64,000 bases of DNA from Microbaculum marinum. GTDB lineage: Bacteria > Pseudomonadota > Alphaproteobacteria > Rhizobiales > Tepidamorphaceae. Shown piece after piece: positions 34,090-42,359 of this stretch. The notes under the pieces are model-generated. The model worked only from the letters and a program-made list of their open reading frames with translations, did no database searches and had not been told where the DNA came from. Made by a program: the position numbers and the translations under genes. Numbering within the stretch: position 1 is the first letter of the stretch; every line of letters starts with the position of its first letter. Location: assembly GCF_042646165.1 (NCBI RefSeq), contig NZ_JBHRTC010000011.1; one strand, given 5' to 3'.

Positions 34090-35922
34090 ATGCTGGTTGC
34101 AGAAAAAGAAGTCGCATCGATCGAAATCGATCCCGTCACACTCGAGGTTATCCGCAACAGACTCAACGTCGTCGCGGACGAAATGGAATCGATCCTGCTG
34201 AGAAGTTCGTTCTCGGCGATCATGAAGGAAGCCCTCGACGGATCGACGGCCATCTTCGATGCCGGCGGCAACACGATCGCCCAGGCCTCGGCGATCCCCG
34301 TCCATCTCGGCAGCCTGATTCCGGCCGTGCGAAAGGTAATAGAGCTGTTCGAAGGCAACATGGTCGAAGGCGACATCTTCTGCCTCAACGACCCTTACAA
34401 GGGCGGCACGCATCTGCCCGACATCAACGTCATCTGCCCTGTCTTCCATGACGGCGTGCCGATCGCCTACAGCGCCAGCATCGCGCACAAGCAGGACATC
34501 GGCGGCAGGGTCCCCGGCAGCACGCCGCCGGATTCCACCGAGCTGTTTGCCGAAGGGCTGATCATCCCCCCTATGAAGCTGTTCAAGGCGGGCGAACGCA
34601 ACGAAGACCTCTTCGAGATGATCGCCAGCAACGTGCGCGTGCCGGAAGGCGTCGTCGGCGATATCGAAGCCCAGGTCGCCTGCTGCCTGATGGGGCGCCG
34701 GCGCATCCTCGAGCTCGTCGACGAGGTCGGTCACGATCGCCTGGTCCTCGGCTTCGACCATTTGCAGGACCACGCCGAACGGCTGACGCGCGAAGCCCTG
34801 GCAAAGGCACCGCCCGGACCGTTCGAGTTTTCCGACTATCTCGACGACAACGGCATCGACCCGCACACACCTGTGAAGATCGCCGTCAAGCTGAGCTTCG
34901 AGGACGGGACGGTGATCGCCGACTTCACCGGCACCGATCCGCAGGCGCGCGGCGCGCTGAATTGCGTCCCCTCCACGACGCTGGCCGCGGTTTATTTCGC
35001 AATCCGTGCCGTATGCGTCCCCCAGGCGCCGAAATGCGAGGGCGTTCACCGGGCGATCCGCACAATTTTTCCGGAAGGGACGATCGTCAACGCCTCGTTT
35101 CCCGCGCCGGTGGCAGCCCGCACGATCACCGTCCGCCGTATCGTCAGCGTGATGATGGGGGCGCTTGCGCAGGCGTTCCCGGGGCGGGTTCCGGCCGCCT
35201 GCGACGGACAGTCGAACTACATCTACGTCGGCGGATCCGATCCGAAGGTGTCGCGCAAATACGTATCCATGCTGGGCGTGCCGACGTCCGGCGGTATGGG
35301 TGGCCGTCCCGGCAAGGATGGCGTGGACGTCATATCGTCGGATGCCTCCAACATCGTGCGGTACCCCGTCGAGGCCTTTGAGGCCGATACGCCGTTCCGC
35401 GTCAAGTACTTGCGATTGTGGCAGGACTCCGGTGGTCCGGGCCGCTACCGCGGCGGCCTCGGCTATCACTCGGAGATCGAGCTGCTGCGCGGCGACGCGG
35501 TGATGACCCATCGTCGCGACCGGCACGACTTCGCGCCGTGGGGACTTGATGGCGGGACGGCAGCGCCGTGCTGCCGCACGATCCTGCATCGGGGGAACGG
35601 CGACAGCGAGGACGTTCCCTCGAAGTTCGTGACCGGCATTGCCGCCGGCGACCGGATCGAGATTTTCACGACCGGCGGCGGCGGCTATGGCGACCCGCTG
35701 CAAAGGCCTTTCGATGCTGTTCTAGCCGACGTTCGAAGCGGCCGGGTCTCGGCGGAGAAGGCGGCCTCGGACTACGGGGTGGTGATCGTCGACGGCGCCG
35801 TTGCGGAAGATGCCAGCAGGGAACTGCGCGACCGGCTTTCCAGGCAGCGGCCGGTCGCGGACCATCGCTTCGATCGCGGACCGGAGTACGCCGAGCGGCT
35901 CGCGCTGCCGCGGTACGAGTGA
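34090..35922 (+). CDS. Hydantoinase/oxoprolinase/acetone-carboxylase family subunit B
   Basis: A 610-residue HyuB-type protein: IDPVTLEVIRNRLNVVADEME, LDGSTAIFDAGGNTIAQASAIPVHLGSL, CLNDPYKGGTHLPDINVICPVF, KQDIGGRVPGS, and FWGL-like C-terminal features KYLRLWQDSGGPGRYRGGLGYHSEIEL and TTGGGGYGDPLQRP. The subunit carries the substrate and metal site in the family. ATG 34090 is chosen because residues upstream are not conserved. Subunits A and B are adjacent, as in hydantoinases, acetone carboxylase and acetophenone carboxylase. No small gamma subunit is apparent. Confidence 0.9.
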   Translation: MLVAEKEVASIEIDPVTLEVIRNRLNVVADEMESILLRSSFSAIMKEALDGSTAIFDAGGNTIAQASAIPVHLGSLIPAVRKVIELFEGNMVEGDIFCLNDPYKGGTHLPDINVICPVFHDGVPIAYSASIAHKQDIGGRVPGSTPPDSTELFAEGLIIPPMKLFKAGERNEDLFEMIASNVRVPEGVVGDIEAQVACCLMGRRRILELVDEVGHDRLVLGFDHLQDHAERLTREALAKAPPGPFEFSDYLDDNGIDPHTPVKIAVKLSFEDGTVIADFTGTDPQARGALNCVPSTTLAAVYFAIRAVCVPQAPKCEGVHRAIRTIFPEGTIVNASFPAPVAARTITVRRIVSVMMGALAQAFPGRVPAACDGQSNYIYVGGSDPKVSRKYVSMLGVPTSGGMGGRPGKDGVDVISSDASNIVRYPVEAFEADTPFRVKYLRLWQDSGGPGRYRGGLGYHSEIELLRGDAVMTHRRDRHDFAPWGLDGGTAAPCCRTILHRGNGDSEDVPSKFVTGIAAGDRIEIFTTGGGGYGDPLQRPFDAVLADVRSGRVSAEKAASDYGVVIVDGAVAEDASRELRDRLSRQRPVADHRFDRGPEYAERLALPRYE

Positions 35923-35931
35923 CGGCGCGCG

Positions 35932-37200
35932 ATGGGGACGACCGCGGCCAGCCGGCACGCTGAAACGGACGGCGCAACCGCTTCCGCCTTACGTGGCCGC
36001 TACGCGCTGGTCGGTCTCGGCGAAACGGCGTACACGCGCGGGTCGGGACTGAGCACCCGGGCGATGGCCGGTCAGGCGATCCGGAACGCGGTGTCGGATG
36101 CCGGGCTGCGTCTATCCGACATCGACGGGATGCTGTCGCATTCCATGGCCGACTCCACGGTGTCTCAGTTCGTTGCCGCAGACTTGGGTATTCGCCTGAA
36201 CTTTCACCTCGACAGCATCGGCGGCGGAGCCTCGGTGGAGGCCCTCGTCGGCGTCGCCATCGGCGTGATCGAGGCAGGCATGTGCGAGACGGTGGCCGTG
36301 TACCGCTCCATGAACGGCTACAGCGGCGTCCGCATCGGCGCGCCCGGAAAGACGAGGATCATGTCCGGTGCGGAGCTGCATACCCGGGGGCAGGGCCTGT
36401 CCTCGCCGGCGCAGAGCTTCGCGCCGGCATTCATGCGGCACATGCACGTCTACGGCACAACGCCGCAGCAGGTCGCGATGGTCAAGGTGATCCACAGCGA
36501 GCATGCGGCGCGCAATCCCAAGGCGCTCTATCCGAAGCAGGTAACCGTCGACCAGGTACTGGAAAGCCGTATTATCGCCGAGCCGATCCATCTGCTCGAA
36601 TGCTGCGTGGAAACGGACTCCGCCACCTGCATTATCGTTACCAGCCGCGAGCGGGCGATGGATTGCCGCCACGTGCCGGTCTTCGTGCAGTCGGTCGTCG
36701 GCCGGGTGAGCAAGCCGCGCAGCGATATCTATTTTCTCTCAGGCGACATCACCACGACGGCCGGCCGGCTGGCCGCGGACCGCCTGTGGCGGAATGCGGG
36801 CATCGGTCCTGAGCATGTGGATGTCACGGCGGCCTATGACGCGTTCACCTTCACTTCGCTTCTGCTTCTGGAAGACTACGGATTCTGTTCCAAGGGCGAG
36901 GGCGGGGCCTACGTTTCCGACGGGACCATGAGACTGGGCGGACAGCGCCCCAACAACACCGGCGGCGGCCTTCTTTGCGAGGGCTATTCCAACGGGATGA
37001 ACCTCGTGATCGAGAACGTGCGGCAGCTGCGGCATGACGCCGACGATGGCTGTCCGGTAGGCGCTTCGGGCAGGCGCATGCACACCTATGACCACGGGCC
37101 GGCGGGAATGTGCCGCCAAGTGCGGGACGCCCGGGTTGCTGCCAATCTTGGCTGGGGCACGATCGCGACCGGATCGGCAATGGTACTGGCTAGGGACTAG
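35932..37200 (+). CDS. Thiolase-like protein lacking the nucleophilic cysteine (Ltp2-type)
   Basis: A 422-residue thiolase-superfamily protein of the lipid-transfer/SCP-x branch. The fold is clear: YALVGLGETAYTRGSG, AVSDAGLRLSDIDGM, AYDAFTFTSLLLLEDYGFC, and GTIATGSAMVLARD at the end. At the place of the thiolase nucleophile the sequence is SIGGGASVEAL (97-104), with no Cys. The N-GHPxGxxG loop is replaced by NNTGGGLLCEGYSNG. This is what is seen in aldolase-type members such as steroid side-chain Ltp2, which pair with a DUF35 protein; the next gene here is exactly that, three bases downstream. A retro-aldol or acyl-CoA carbon-carbon cleavage role is proposed. Confidence 0.82.
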   Translation: MGTTAASRHAETDGATASALRGRYALVGLGETAYTRGSGLSTRAMAGQAIRNAVSDAGLRLSDIDGMLSHSMADSTVSQFVAADLGIRLNFHLDSIGGGASVEALVGVAIGVIEAGMCETVAVYRSMNGYSGVRIGAPGKTRIMSGAELHTRGQGLSSPAQSFAPAFMRHMHVYGTTPQQVAMVKVIHSEHAARNPKALYPKQVTVDQVLESRIIAEPIHLLECCVETDSATCIIVTSRERAMDCRHVPVFVQSVVGRVSKPRSDIYFLSGDITTTAGRLAADRLWRNAGIGPEHVDVTAAYDAFTFTSLLLLEDYGFCSKGEGGAYVSDGTMRLGGQRPNNTGGGLLCEGYSNGMNLVIENVRQLRHDADDGCPVGASGRRMHTYDHGPAGMCRQVRDARVAANLGWGTIATGSAMVLARD

Positions 37201-37203
37201 CAA

Positions 37204-37668
37204 GTGGCGATCGAAGCGGATCTCGGCAGGGCGCGCCTCGTGGTCGATGACCTCGATCCTGACAACATCGCGTTTCTCGACCATTGCAGGAGGGGGCAGC
37301 TTCGGCTCCAGCGCTGCGAGGGTTGTCGGCTGATCCGGTATCCGCCGATGGGGGGGTGTCCGTATTGCGGAGCGACCGGTTCCGTATGGGTGTCGGTCGA
37401 GGCCGTTGGCGATGTCTACTCCTATACGACCGTCCGGCACACGCCGAAGGGAGAGGACCCGTACGTGGTCGCGATCGTACAGCTGGACGTGCAGGCCGAT
37501 CGGCCCGATGCCGAAATCCGGATTGCGGCAAAGGTGGTGCCGCCACCGTCGGCGGAAGGGCCGCCGCCCGTTCCAACCGTCGCAATCGGTCAGCGCATGC
37601 GCATGGTCTTCCGGCCGGTCAACGATCAGGTGACGCTGCCGGCCTGGGCGCCGGACGAACCTGCCTGA
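37204..37668 (+). CDS. DUF35 zinc-ribbon/OB-fold protein
   Basis: A 154-residue protein with an N-terminal rubredoxin-like zinc ribbon (C38-x2-C41 and C52-x2-C55 in RCEGCRLIRYPPMGGCPYCG) followed by an OB-fold (VSVEAVGDVYSYTTV, EDPYVVAIVQLD, GQRMRMVF). DUF35 proteins bind acyl-CoA and partner with thiolase-like or MaoC-like enzymes. GTG 37204 begins three bases after the thiolase-like stop, so the two proteins very probably form a complex. A second such pair is encoded at 49570-51152. Confidence 0.9.
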   Translation: MAIEADLGRARLVVDDLDPDNIAFLDHCRRGQLRLQRCEGCRLIRYPPMGGCPYCGATGSVWVSVEAVGDVYSYTTVRHTPKGEDPYVVAIVQLDVQADRPDAEIRIAAKVVPPPSAEGPPPVPTVAIGQRMRMVFRPVNDQVTLPAWAPDEPA

Positions 37669-37860
37669 CGGCAGCCTTTGCAGGGAAGCTTCCGGGCCGG
37701 TGGAGCTGGCTGGCGGCGCCAACGATTGCCGCCCTGGCGCGCCCCGCCGTGCTCGTGTGCGGGGCTCTTTCGCCCGCGGACCGGACGCTTTCTCCCCGTT
37801 CAACAGACCGTCCCGGCGCCGGAATGACGGTTCGCGCCGGGCGCAGTGTAAATCTCAGGT

Positions 37861-37919
37861 ATTTCATATTATGAAATGAATATTTATATATTGACAAATC
37901 TATCCGCGGCCCTTTGAAT
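37861..37919 (+). promoter_or_regulatory. Operator/promoter module B upstream of the CoA-transferase unit
   Basis: A perfect palindrome with 8-base arms ATTTCATA / TATGAAAT around a single T (37861-37877), then an A/T-rich spacer and TTGACA (37891-37896). A 17-base gap follows and TTGAAT (37914-37919) serves as a plausible -10. The first 39 bases align ungapped with the module at 28842. The size and symmetry fit an IclR-type operator, and an IclR gene lies at 40282. Bases 37669-37860 contain no gene. Confidence 0.65.
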
Positions 37920-37948
37920 GGTCCGTGCGTTGTTTGGGAATAGGTGGA

Positions 37949-39118
37949 ATGAGCGGCTTTCCGTTTTCGGGCATCAAGGTTCTTGACGTCTCGCAGGGTG
38001 TGGCCGGTCCACATGCGGGCATGCTTCTCGCGCAGAACGGCGCGGAAGTGATCAAGCTGGAACCGATGGATGGTGATTGGGGGCGGACGCTCGGAAAGCG
38101 CTACGGCGAGTTCTGCGCACAGGCGGTTTCGTTCAATCGTGGCAAGCAGTCCATCGCCCTGAACCTGAAATCTGAGGGCGGACAGACGGTCGCGAAGAGG
38201 CTTGCCGAACGCGCGGACATATTCATCGAGAGCTTTCGGCCGGGTGTCGCTGCGCGACTGGGCTTCGGCTATGACGACCTGCGCACGCTTCGGGCCGACA
38301 TCATCTATCTTTCAATCAGCGGCTTCGGCCAAAAAGGCGAGTATCGCGACTTGCGCGTCACCGATGCGGTGATCCAGGCGTTCTCGGGCTGGATGACCCT
38401 TCACCGGGACGGCGACGGAACGCCGATGCGAAGCGACATCACGGCAATCGACGTCCTCACCGGTCTGTACGCCTACCAGGCGATCGCCAGCGCTTTCATA
38501 GAGCGGCTGCGGAACGGCAACGGCGCTCACATTGATTGCTCGATGATGCAGGCGGCGGCGGCGTTCCAGTCGGCCAAGATCATCGAGGCATACATGGAGG
38601 ACGGGCGGCCGCAGGTGTCCTACGTGCCGGTCGGTGTGATGCCGACCAGCGATGGGTACATCGCCATCTCGGCGATGCGCGATGCGCACTACGCAGCCTT
38701 GTGCGAGCAGCTCGGACGGCCGGACATGGCGACCGACCCGCGTTTCGCGACGCGCGACGCCCGGCGCGAGCATAAGGAGGTTCTCATGCCTATGCTCGCG
38801 GCCGAGTTCAGGAAGCAGACAACTGCACACTGGTCCGGGCGGCTGAGCGCGGCCGGGGTCATGAACTCCGCCGTCAATACCTACTTGGATTTCCTCGCCG
38901 ATCCCCACGTGAAGTCCTCGGGCATACTCCCGCACGCGGAAGTCTTCGAGGGGACAATCGCTCCGACCGTCAACGTGCCCGGATGCGTCCCGCTGTCGAG
39001 CGGCGATCCGCGTGGCCGTTGCCCGGCAGTCGGAGAACACACGGACGACATCCTCGAACGGGTCGGTATCGAACCCGATGAGCGCCGGCGGCTCCGCCGA
39101 AGCGGGGCGGTGCGGTGA
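37949..39118 (+). CDS. CaiB/BaiF-type (family III) CoA-transferase
   Basis: A 389-residue CoA-transferase: GIKVLDVSQGVAGPHAGMLLAQNGAEVIKLE (N-terminal CoA-binding motif), VSFNRGKQSIALNLK, DIFIESFRPGVAARLGFGYDDL, YLSISGFGQKGEY, and TAIDVLTGLYAYQAI, in which D168 sits at the position of the catalytic Asp of formyl-CoA transferase. It transfers CoA between carboxylic acids, activating the imported or generated acid without ATP. ATG 37949 follows AGGTGGA. It is the first gene of the unit driven by module B. Confidence 0.92.
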   Translation: MSGFPFSGIKVLDVSQGVAGPHAGMLLAQNGAEVIKLEPMDGDWGRTLGKRYGEFCAQAVSFNRGKQSIALNLKSEGGQTVAKRLAERADIFIESFRPGVAARLGFGYDDLRTLRADIIYLSISGFGQKGEYRDLRVTDAVIQAFSGWMTLHRDGDGTPMRSDITAIDVLTGLYAYQAIASAFIERLRNGNGAHIDCSMMQAAAAFQSAKIIEAYMEDGRPQVSYVPVGVMPTSDGYIAISAMRDAHYAALCEQLGRPDMATDPRFATRDARREHKEVLMPMLAAEFRKQTTAHWSGRLSAAGVMNSAVNTYLDFLADPHVKSSGILPHAEVFEGTIAPTVNVPGCVPLSSGDPRGRCPAVGEHTDDILERVGIEPDERRRLRRSGAVR

Positions 39119-39160
39119 GCCTTCACTCACGAAACAACAGCAGAACGGAAAGGTGCCAGC

Positions 39161-39556
39161 ATGGCAGGTGATACGGCAAGCGTCGACGAGCGGAAGGAAG
39201 AGGTCCGGGCGGCCATCAACGACTACCTGGAAGCGGTCCGCACCTGGAACGCGGATCTCTTCAGATCGACGTTCCATCCCGATGCCAACATCATGCACTA
39301 CTACGTCAAGGGCGATGCGATGCGGGTCAGCACGCTCGACGAATTCGTCGAGTCGATCGGATCGCTGCACGAGAAGTTCGACAATGCCGAAGAGCAGGCG
39401 CTCGAGATCGACGTGTTGCTCGCCGACCATATTGCCACGGCGCGTGTCCCTTTCCGGTTCGTCATGGGCGACCGGGCGATGGAGGGGCAGGATCTGTTCA
39501 ATCTCGCGAAGATCGACGGTCGCTGGAAGATAATTCACAAGTCTTACTATTTATAG
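39161..39556 (+). CDS. NTF2-like protein (SnoaL/lumazine-binding-like)
   Basis: A 131-residue small alpha+beta-barrel protein: VRAAINDYLEAVRTWNADLFRSTFHPDANIMHYY at the N-terminus, MRVSTLDEFVESIG, then strands DHIATARVPFRFV and the family end DLFNLAKIDGRWKIIHKSYY. NTF2-like proteins are either small hydrolases/isomerases or binding proteins. The Asp and His residues of the pocket region (FHPDANIMH) leave room for catalysis, but no reaction can be named. ATG 39161 follows AAAGGTG. It lies between the CoA-transferase and carbonic-anhydrase-like genes in one unit. Confidence 0.8.
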   Translation: MAGDTASVDERKEEVRAAINDYLEAVRTWNADLFRSTFHPDANIMHYYVKGDAMRVSTLDEFVESIGSLHEKFDNAEEQALEIDVLLADHIATARVPFRFVMGDRAMEGQDLFNLAKIDGRWKIIHKSYYL

Positions 39557-39602
39557 AATGCAGAATTGATATTCGTGCGTAATTGAGAAGAAGTTCTGGA
39601 TC

Positions 39603-40166
39603 ATGATGGGCAAAAGTATTTTCAGTCTCGGCGATGAGGAGCCGATTATACATCCGGACGCCTGGGTCGCGCCAACCGCTGCTGTCATCGGCAAGGTGTG
39701 GATCGGCGCGGGTTCGAGCGTCTGGTTCAACTGTGTGCTTCGCGGCGACACAAATACGATCCGAATTGGCGAGCGAAGCAATATCCAGGACGGAACGATC
39801 GTCCATGTCGACCCCGGCGAAATGAGAACCGTGGTCGGCGATGACGTGACGGTCGGCCATGGCTGCATCCTGCACGGCTGCACCCTGGAAGATGGCGCTT
39901 TCGTGGGCATGGGCGCGACCGTCCTGAACGGCTGTGTAGTCGAAGGTGGCGGAATGCTGGCGGCCGGTGCACTGCTGTCTCCTGGAAAGCGCATCAGGCG
40001 GCACGAGCTCTGGGCGGGAGTGCCGGCGCGACCGATGCGTGCCCTTTCCGAGGAAGAGGCCAGCGGCCATCTCGAGGATGCCGCCTCCTATTCGCGCAAG
40101 GCGACCTGGTTCGACCGTGATCTGGGCGCGATGCGATCGCGCTCGCCGCTTGCGACGGCGGACTAA
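39603..40166 (+). CDS. Gamma-class carbonic anhydrase family protein
   Basis: A 187-residue left-handed beta-helix protein with hexapeptide repeats (VIGKVWIGAGSSVWFNCVLRGDT, IRIGERSNIQDGTIVHVD). The three zinc histidines typical of gamma-carbonic anhydrases are present at H68, H86 and H91 (TIVHVD, VGHGCILHG). Members (YrdA, PaaY, CaiE-like) act as carbonic anhydrases or thioesterases and form trimers. Its presence in a cluster with HyuA/HyuB suggests supply of bicarbonate for carboxylation, or thioester hydrolysis as proposed for PaaY. ATG 39603 or 39606 could start translation. Confidence 0.87.
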   Translation: MMGKSIFSLGDEEPIIHPDAWVAPTAAVIGKVWIGAGSSVWFNCVLRGDTNTIRIGERSNIQDGTIVHVDPGEMRTVVGDDVTVGHGCILHGCTLEDGAFVGMGATVLNGCVVEGGGMLAAGALLSPGKRIRRHELWAGVPARPMRALSEEEASGHLEDAASYSRKATWFDRDLGAMRSRSPLATAD

Positions 40167-40281
40167 GGACAGCGCCATGCACATCTCGGCCGGGTGCAGC
40201 GATTGGTCTTGGGCGTTGACACCGGTTGTGCCTTCGAGGCTGGTTTGCCGCGTGTTCAACTTCGAAGAAAGGTGTCATGCG

Positions 40282-41079
40282 GTGCGCAAGAAAAAGAACG
40301 AGCCTTCTCAATCGAAGCCGCCTGCCGGAACCCAGGCGATACTGCGCGCTATCGATGTTCTGCGCTCGATTGCAGCCGGCGGCGAAAACGGCAAGCGCCT
40401 GACCGACGTCGCGACCGAACTGGGCCTGAACGTGGCCACCGCCCATCGCGTGCTCGGCACGCTGGCCTATTCCAATCTGGTCATGCAGCGACCGGACCAG
40501 AAGACCTATCAGCTTGGACCGGAGCTCATATCGCTTGCTGCTACGGCGCATGCGCAATTCGCCGTTCGCGATCTCTTCCGGCCGGCGATGACCAGGATCG
40601 CCGCCGAGACCGGAGACACCGTTTTCCTCCAGATCCGGTCGGGCGACGAAACGATCTGCATCGCACGCGAACTGGGTACCTACGAGATCCCTGCGCTGGT
40701 GCTGGAGGTGGGCACCCGCCTGCCGCTCGGTGCCGGCGCCGCTGGACTGGCGATGCTGGCCTATCTGCCGACCGACGAGTGTGATCGGGTGCTGGAGAGG
40801 TGCGAGGCCGCCTACGAGGAGATCGGGCTCGATCCCGAGACAGTTCGCAAGGCCGTGGCGCGGTCGCGGACGCTCGGATTCGGGTACCAGGACGGCCAGA
40901 TGACACGCGGCGTGAGCGGCGTCGCGGTGGTCCTGCTCGAGCATGACCAGATTGCCGCCGCGATCAGCGTGACTGCAATCAGCCAGCGAGTGAACACGAA
41001 GCGGCGCAACGAAATCGTCGCTTCCATCCGGGCCGCGTGCGCCGGCCTGCCGCGAATGACCATGTATCCACCGAAATGA
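40282..41079 (+). CDS. IclR-family transcriptional regulator
   Basis: A 265-residue regulator: GTQAILRAIDVLRSIAAGG...KRLTDVATELGLNVATAHRVLGTLAYSNLV forms the winged helix-turn-helix. The IclR effector domain follows (TGDTVFLQIRSGDETICIARELG, RLPLGAGAAGLAMLAYLP, VGVSG-like TRGVSGVAVVLLEHDQIAAAISVTA). GTG 40282 with AAAGGTG seven bases upstream gives the usual family length; an ATG at 40177 is possible. It closes the CoA-transferase unit and probably regulates modules A (28842) and B (37861), which share a palindromic element. Confidence 0.88.
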   Translation: MRKKKNEPSQSKPPAGTQAILRAIDVLRSIAAGGENGKRLTDVATELGLNVATAHRVLGTLAYSNLVMQRPDQKTYQLGPELISLAATAHAQFAVRDLFRPAMTRIAAETGDTVFLQIRSGDETICIARELGTYEIPALVLEVGTRLPLGAGAAGLAMLAYLPTDECDRVLERCEAAYEEIGLDPETVRKAVARSRTLGFGYQDGQMTRGVSGVAVVLLEHDQIAAAISVTAISQRVNTKRRNEIVASIRAACAGLPRMTMYPPK

Positions 41080-41154
41080 CGTCCGGCGGATGTCGCGACC
41101 TGTGGGGCCGCGGTTGACCTGCCTTCGAGGGGAATGGAAAGGGAGTTACCGAAA

Positions 41155-42138
41155 ATGGCCATAAACAAGTTGATCAGGTTCGCGACGGGGTGCGTCCTGA
41201 TGGCGATGTCGACGATCACCATGACAGGCAACGAAGCGCGATCTGACGAGTATCCGTCGCGGCCGATCGAAGTCGTCGTGCCGTTCTCTCCGGGCGGTAC
41301 GTCCGACCTGTCGGCCAGATACCTCGCCGACAAATGGTCGGAGTTCCTGGGGCAGCCGGTCTATGTCGTCAACAAGCCCGGAGCCGGGTCGGCGCTGGGG
41401 GCGAAGCTGGTCTCGGAGGCCGAGCCGGACGGCTATACGCTGATGCTCGGTTCCGAATCGCCGCTGCTCGTCGTGCGTATACTGCAGAGCCAGGTCGACT
41501 ACGAACTCGACGATTTCGATCTCCTCTATGCCTATGCAAAGGGTTCGGTCTATTTCGCGGTCAAGAAGGACGCGCGCTGGGCCAGTCTGGATGAGTTCAT
41601 CGAGGAGGCCAGGCAGCGCCCCGGAGAGCTGACCTACGGGACCCACGGTGTCGGATCGCTCAGCCACTTCATCGGCGAGATCCTGTGGCGCGAGGCCGGC
41701 GTGGAAGTCGCCCACATCCCGTTCAAGTCGAGCGCGGAAGAAAACGCGGCGCTGATCGGCGGCCATCTTGACCTCGGCATCCCGCCCTCTCTCGGAAGTC
41801 TGGGTGACAGCGGGGAGATCAGGCTCTTGGCGAACACGGGCGACGAGCGGGCGATCAAGGCACCCGACGTGCCGACGCTGAAGGAACTCGGCTACGACGC
41901 CTCGCTAAAATATCACAGCATACTGGTCGGTCCCGACGGACTGCCCGAGGACGTGAAGACCAAACTGATCGAGGCCCACAAGCAGGCCTACGACAAGTAC
42001 GGCGACGAACTCGACGAGAGCCTGATCCAGCTGGAGCTCACCCCGAACTATCTGACCGGGGACCAGGCTCGTGAAGCGATCGAATCGGCGGAGGGCTGGA
42101 TGCGCCCGCTGGCCGACAAACTGGGCCTCACCCAGTAG
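41155..42138 (+). CDS. Second TctC/Bug-family solute-binding protein
   Basis: A 327-residue periplasmic receptor closely similar to the TctC encoded at 28957: EYPSRPIEVVVPFSPGGTSDLSARYLADKWSEFLGQPVYVVNKPGAG versus the same motif order there, and a shared KTKLIEAHKQAYDKYGDELDE-like C-terminus. The signal peptide is MAINKLIRFATGCVLMAMSTITM. ATG 41155 follows GGGAG; ATG 41134 is an alternative. There is no second TctB/TctA here, so it probably feeds the same TctBA pair with a different carboxylate, or senses it. Confidence 0.9.
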   Translation: MAINKLIRFATGCVLMAMSTITMTGNEARSDEYPSRPIEVVVPFSPGGTSDLSARYLADKWSEFLGQPVYVVNKPGAGSALGAKLVSEAEPDGYTLMLGSESPLLVVRILQSQVDYELDDFDLLYAYAKGSVYFAVKKDARWASLDEFIEEARQRPGELTYGTHGVGSLSHFIGEILWREAGVEVAHIPFKSSAEENAALIGGHLDLGIPPSLGSLGDSGEIRLLANTGDERAIKAPDVPTLKELGYDASLKYHSILVGPDGLPEDVKTKLIEAHKQAYDKYGDELDESLIQLELTPNYLTGDQAREAIESAEGWMRPLADKLGLTQ

Positions 42139-42161
42139 TCCGATCCGGTACTGGGTCGCGG

Positions 42162-42224
42162 ATGCCGGTTTCTTCGCGGAACCGGCATTCGCTTGCCCGC
42201 CATTGCCCGCCTATTGCGGGCAAT
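42162..42224 (+). promoter_or_regulatory. Two consecutive hairpins between tctC2 and the TerC-family gene
   Basis: A first perfect 9-bp stem ATGCCGGTT / AACCGGCAT (42162-42170 and 42180-42188) and a second 9-bp stem ATTGCCCGC / GCGGGCAAT (42202-42210 and 42216-42224). Neither is followed by a U tract. They may end the tctC2 transcript or form the leader of the TerC-family mRNA. Confidence 0.4.
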
Positions 42225-42359
42225 CGCCCCGGTCGGTGCGACTGCTTCCGGCATCGCGAACAATCCAGAAGCATCGGTCTAGCCCCTGCGCTCAATTCAT
42301 CCGGCTTTTCGAGCGGCCGCATAGCGTAGCTTTGCAGTTCCAGGCCCATAGGTTCCGCC

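Noticed and set aside
42139..42359. Manganese (yybP-ykoY) riboswitch before the TerC-family gene
   Set aside because: The conserved riboswitch core is not recognisable; only two simple hairpins are present.
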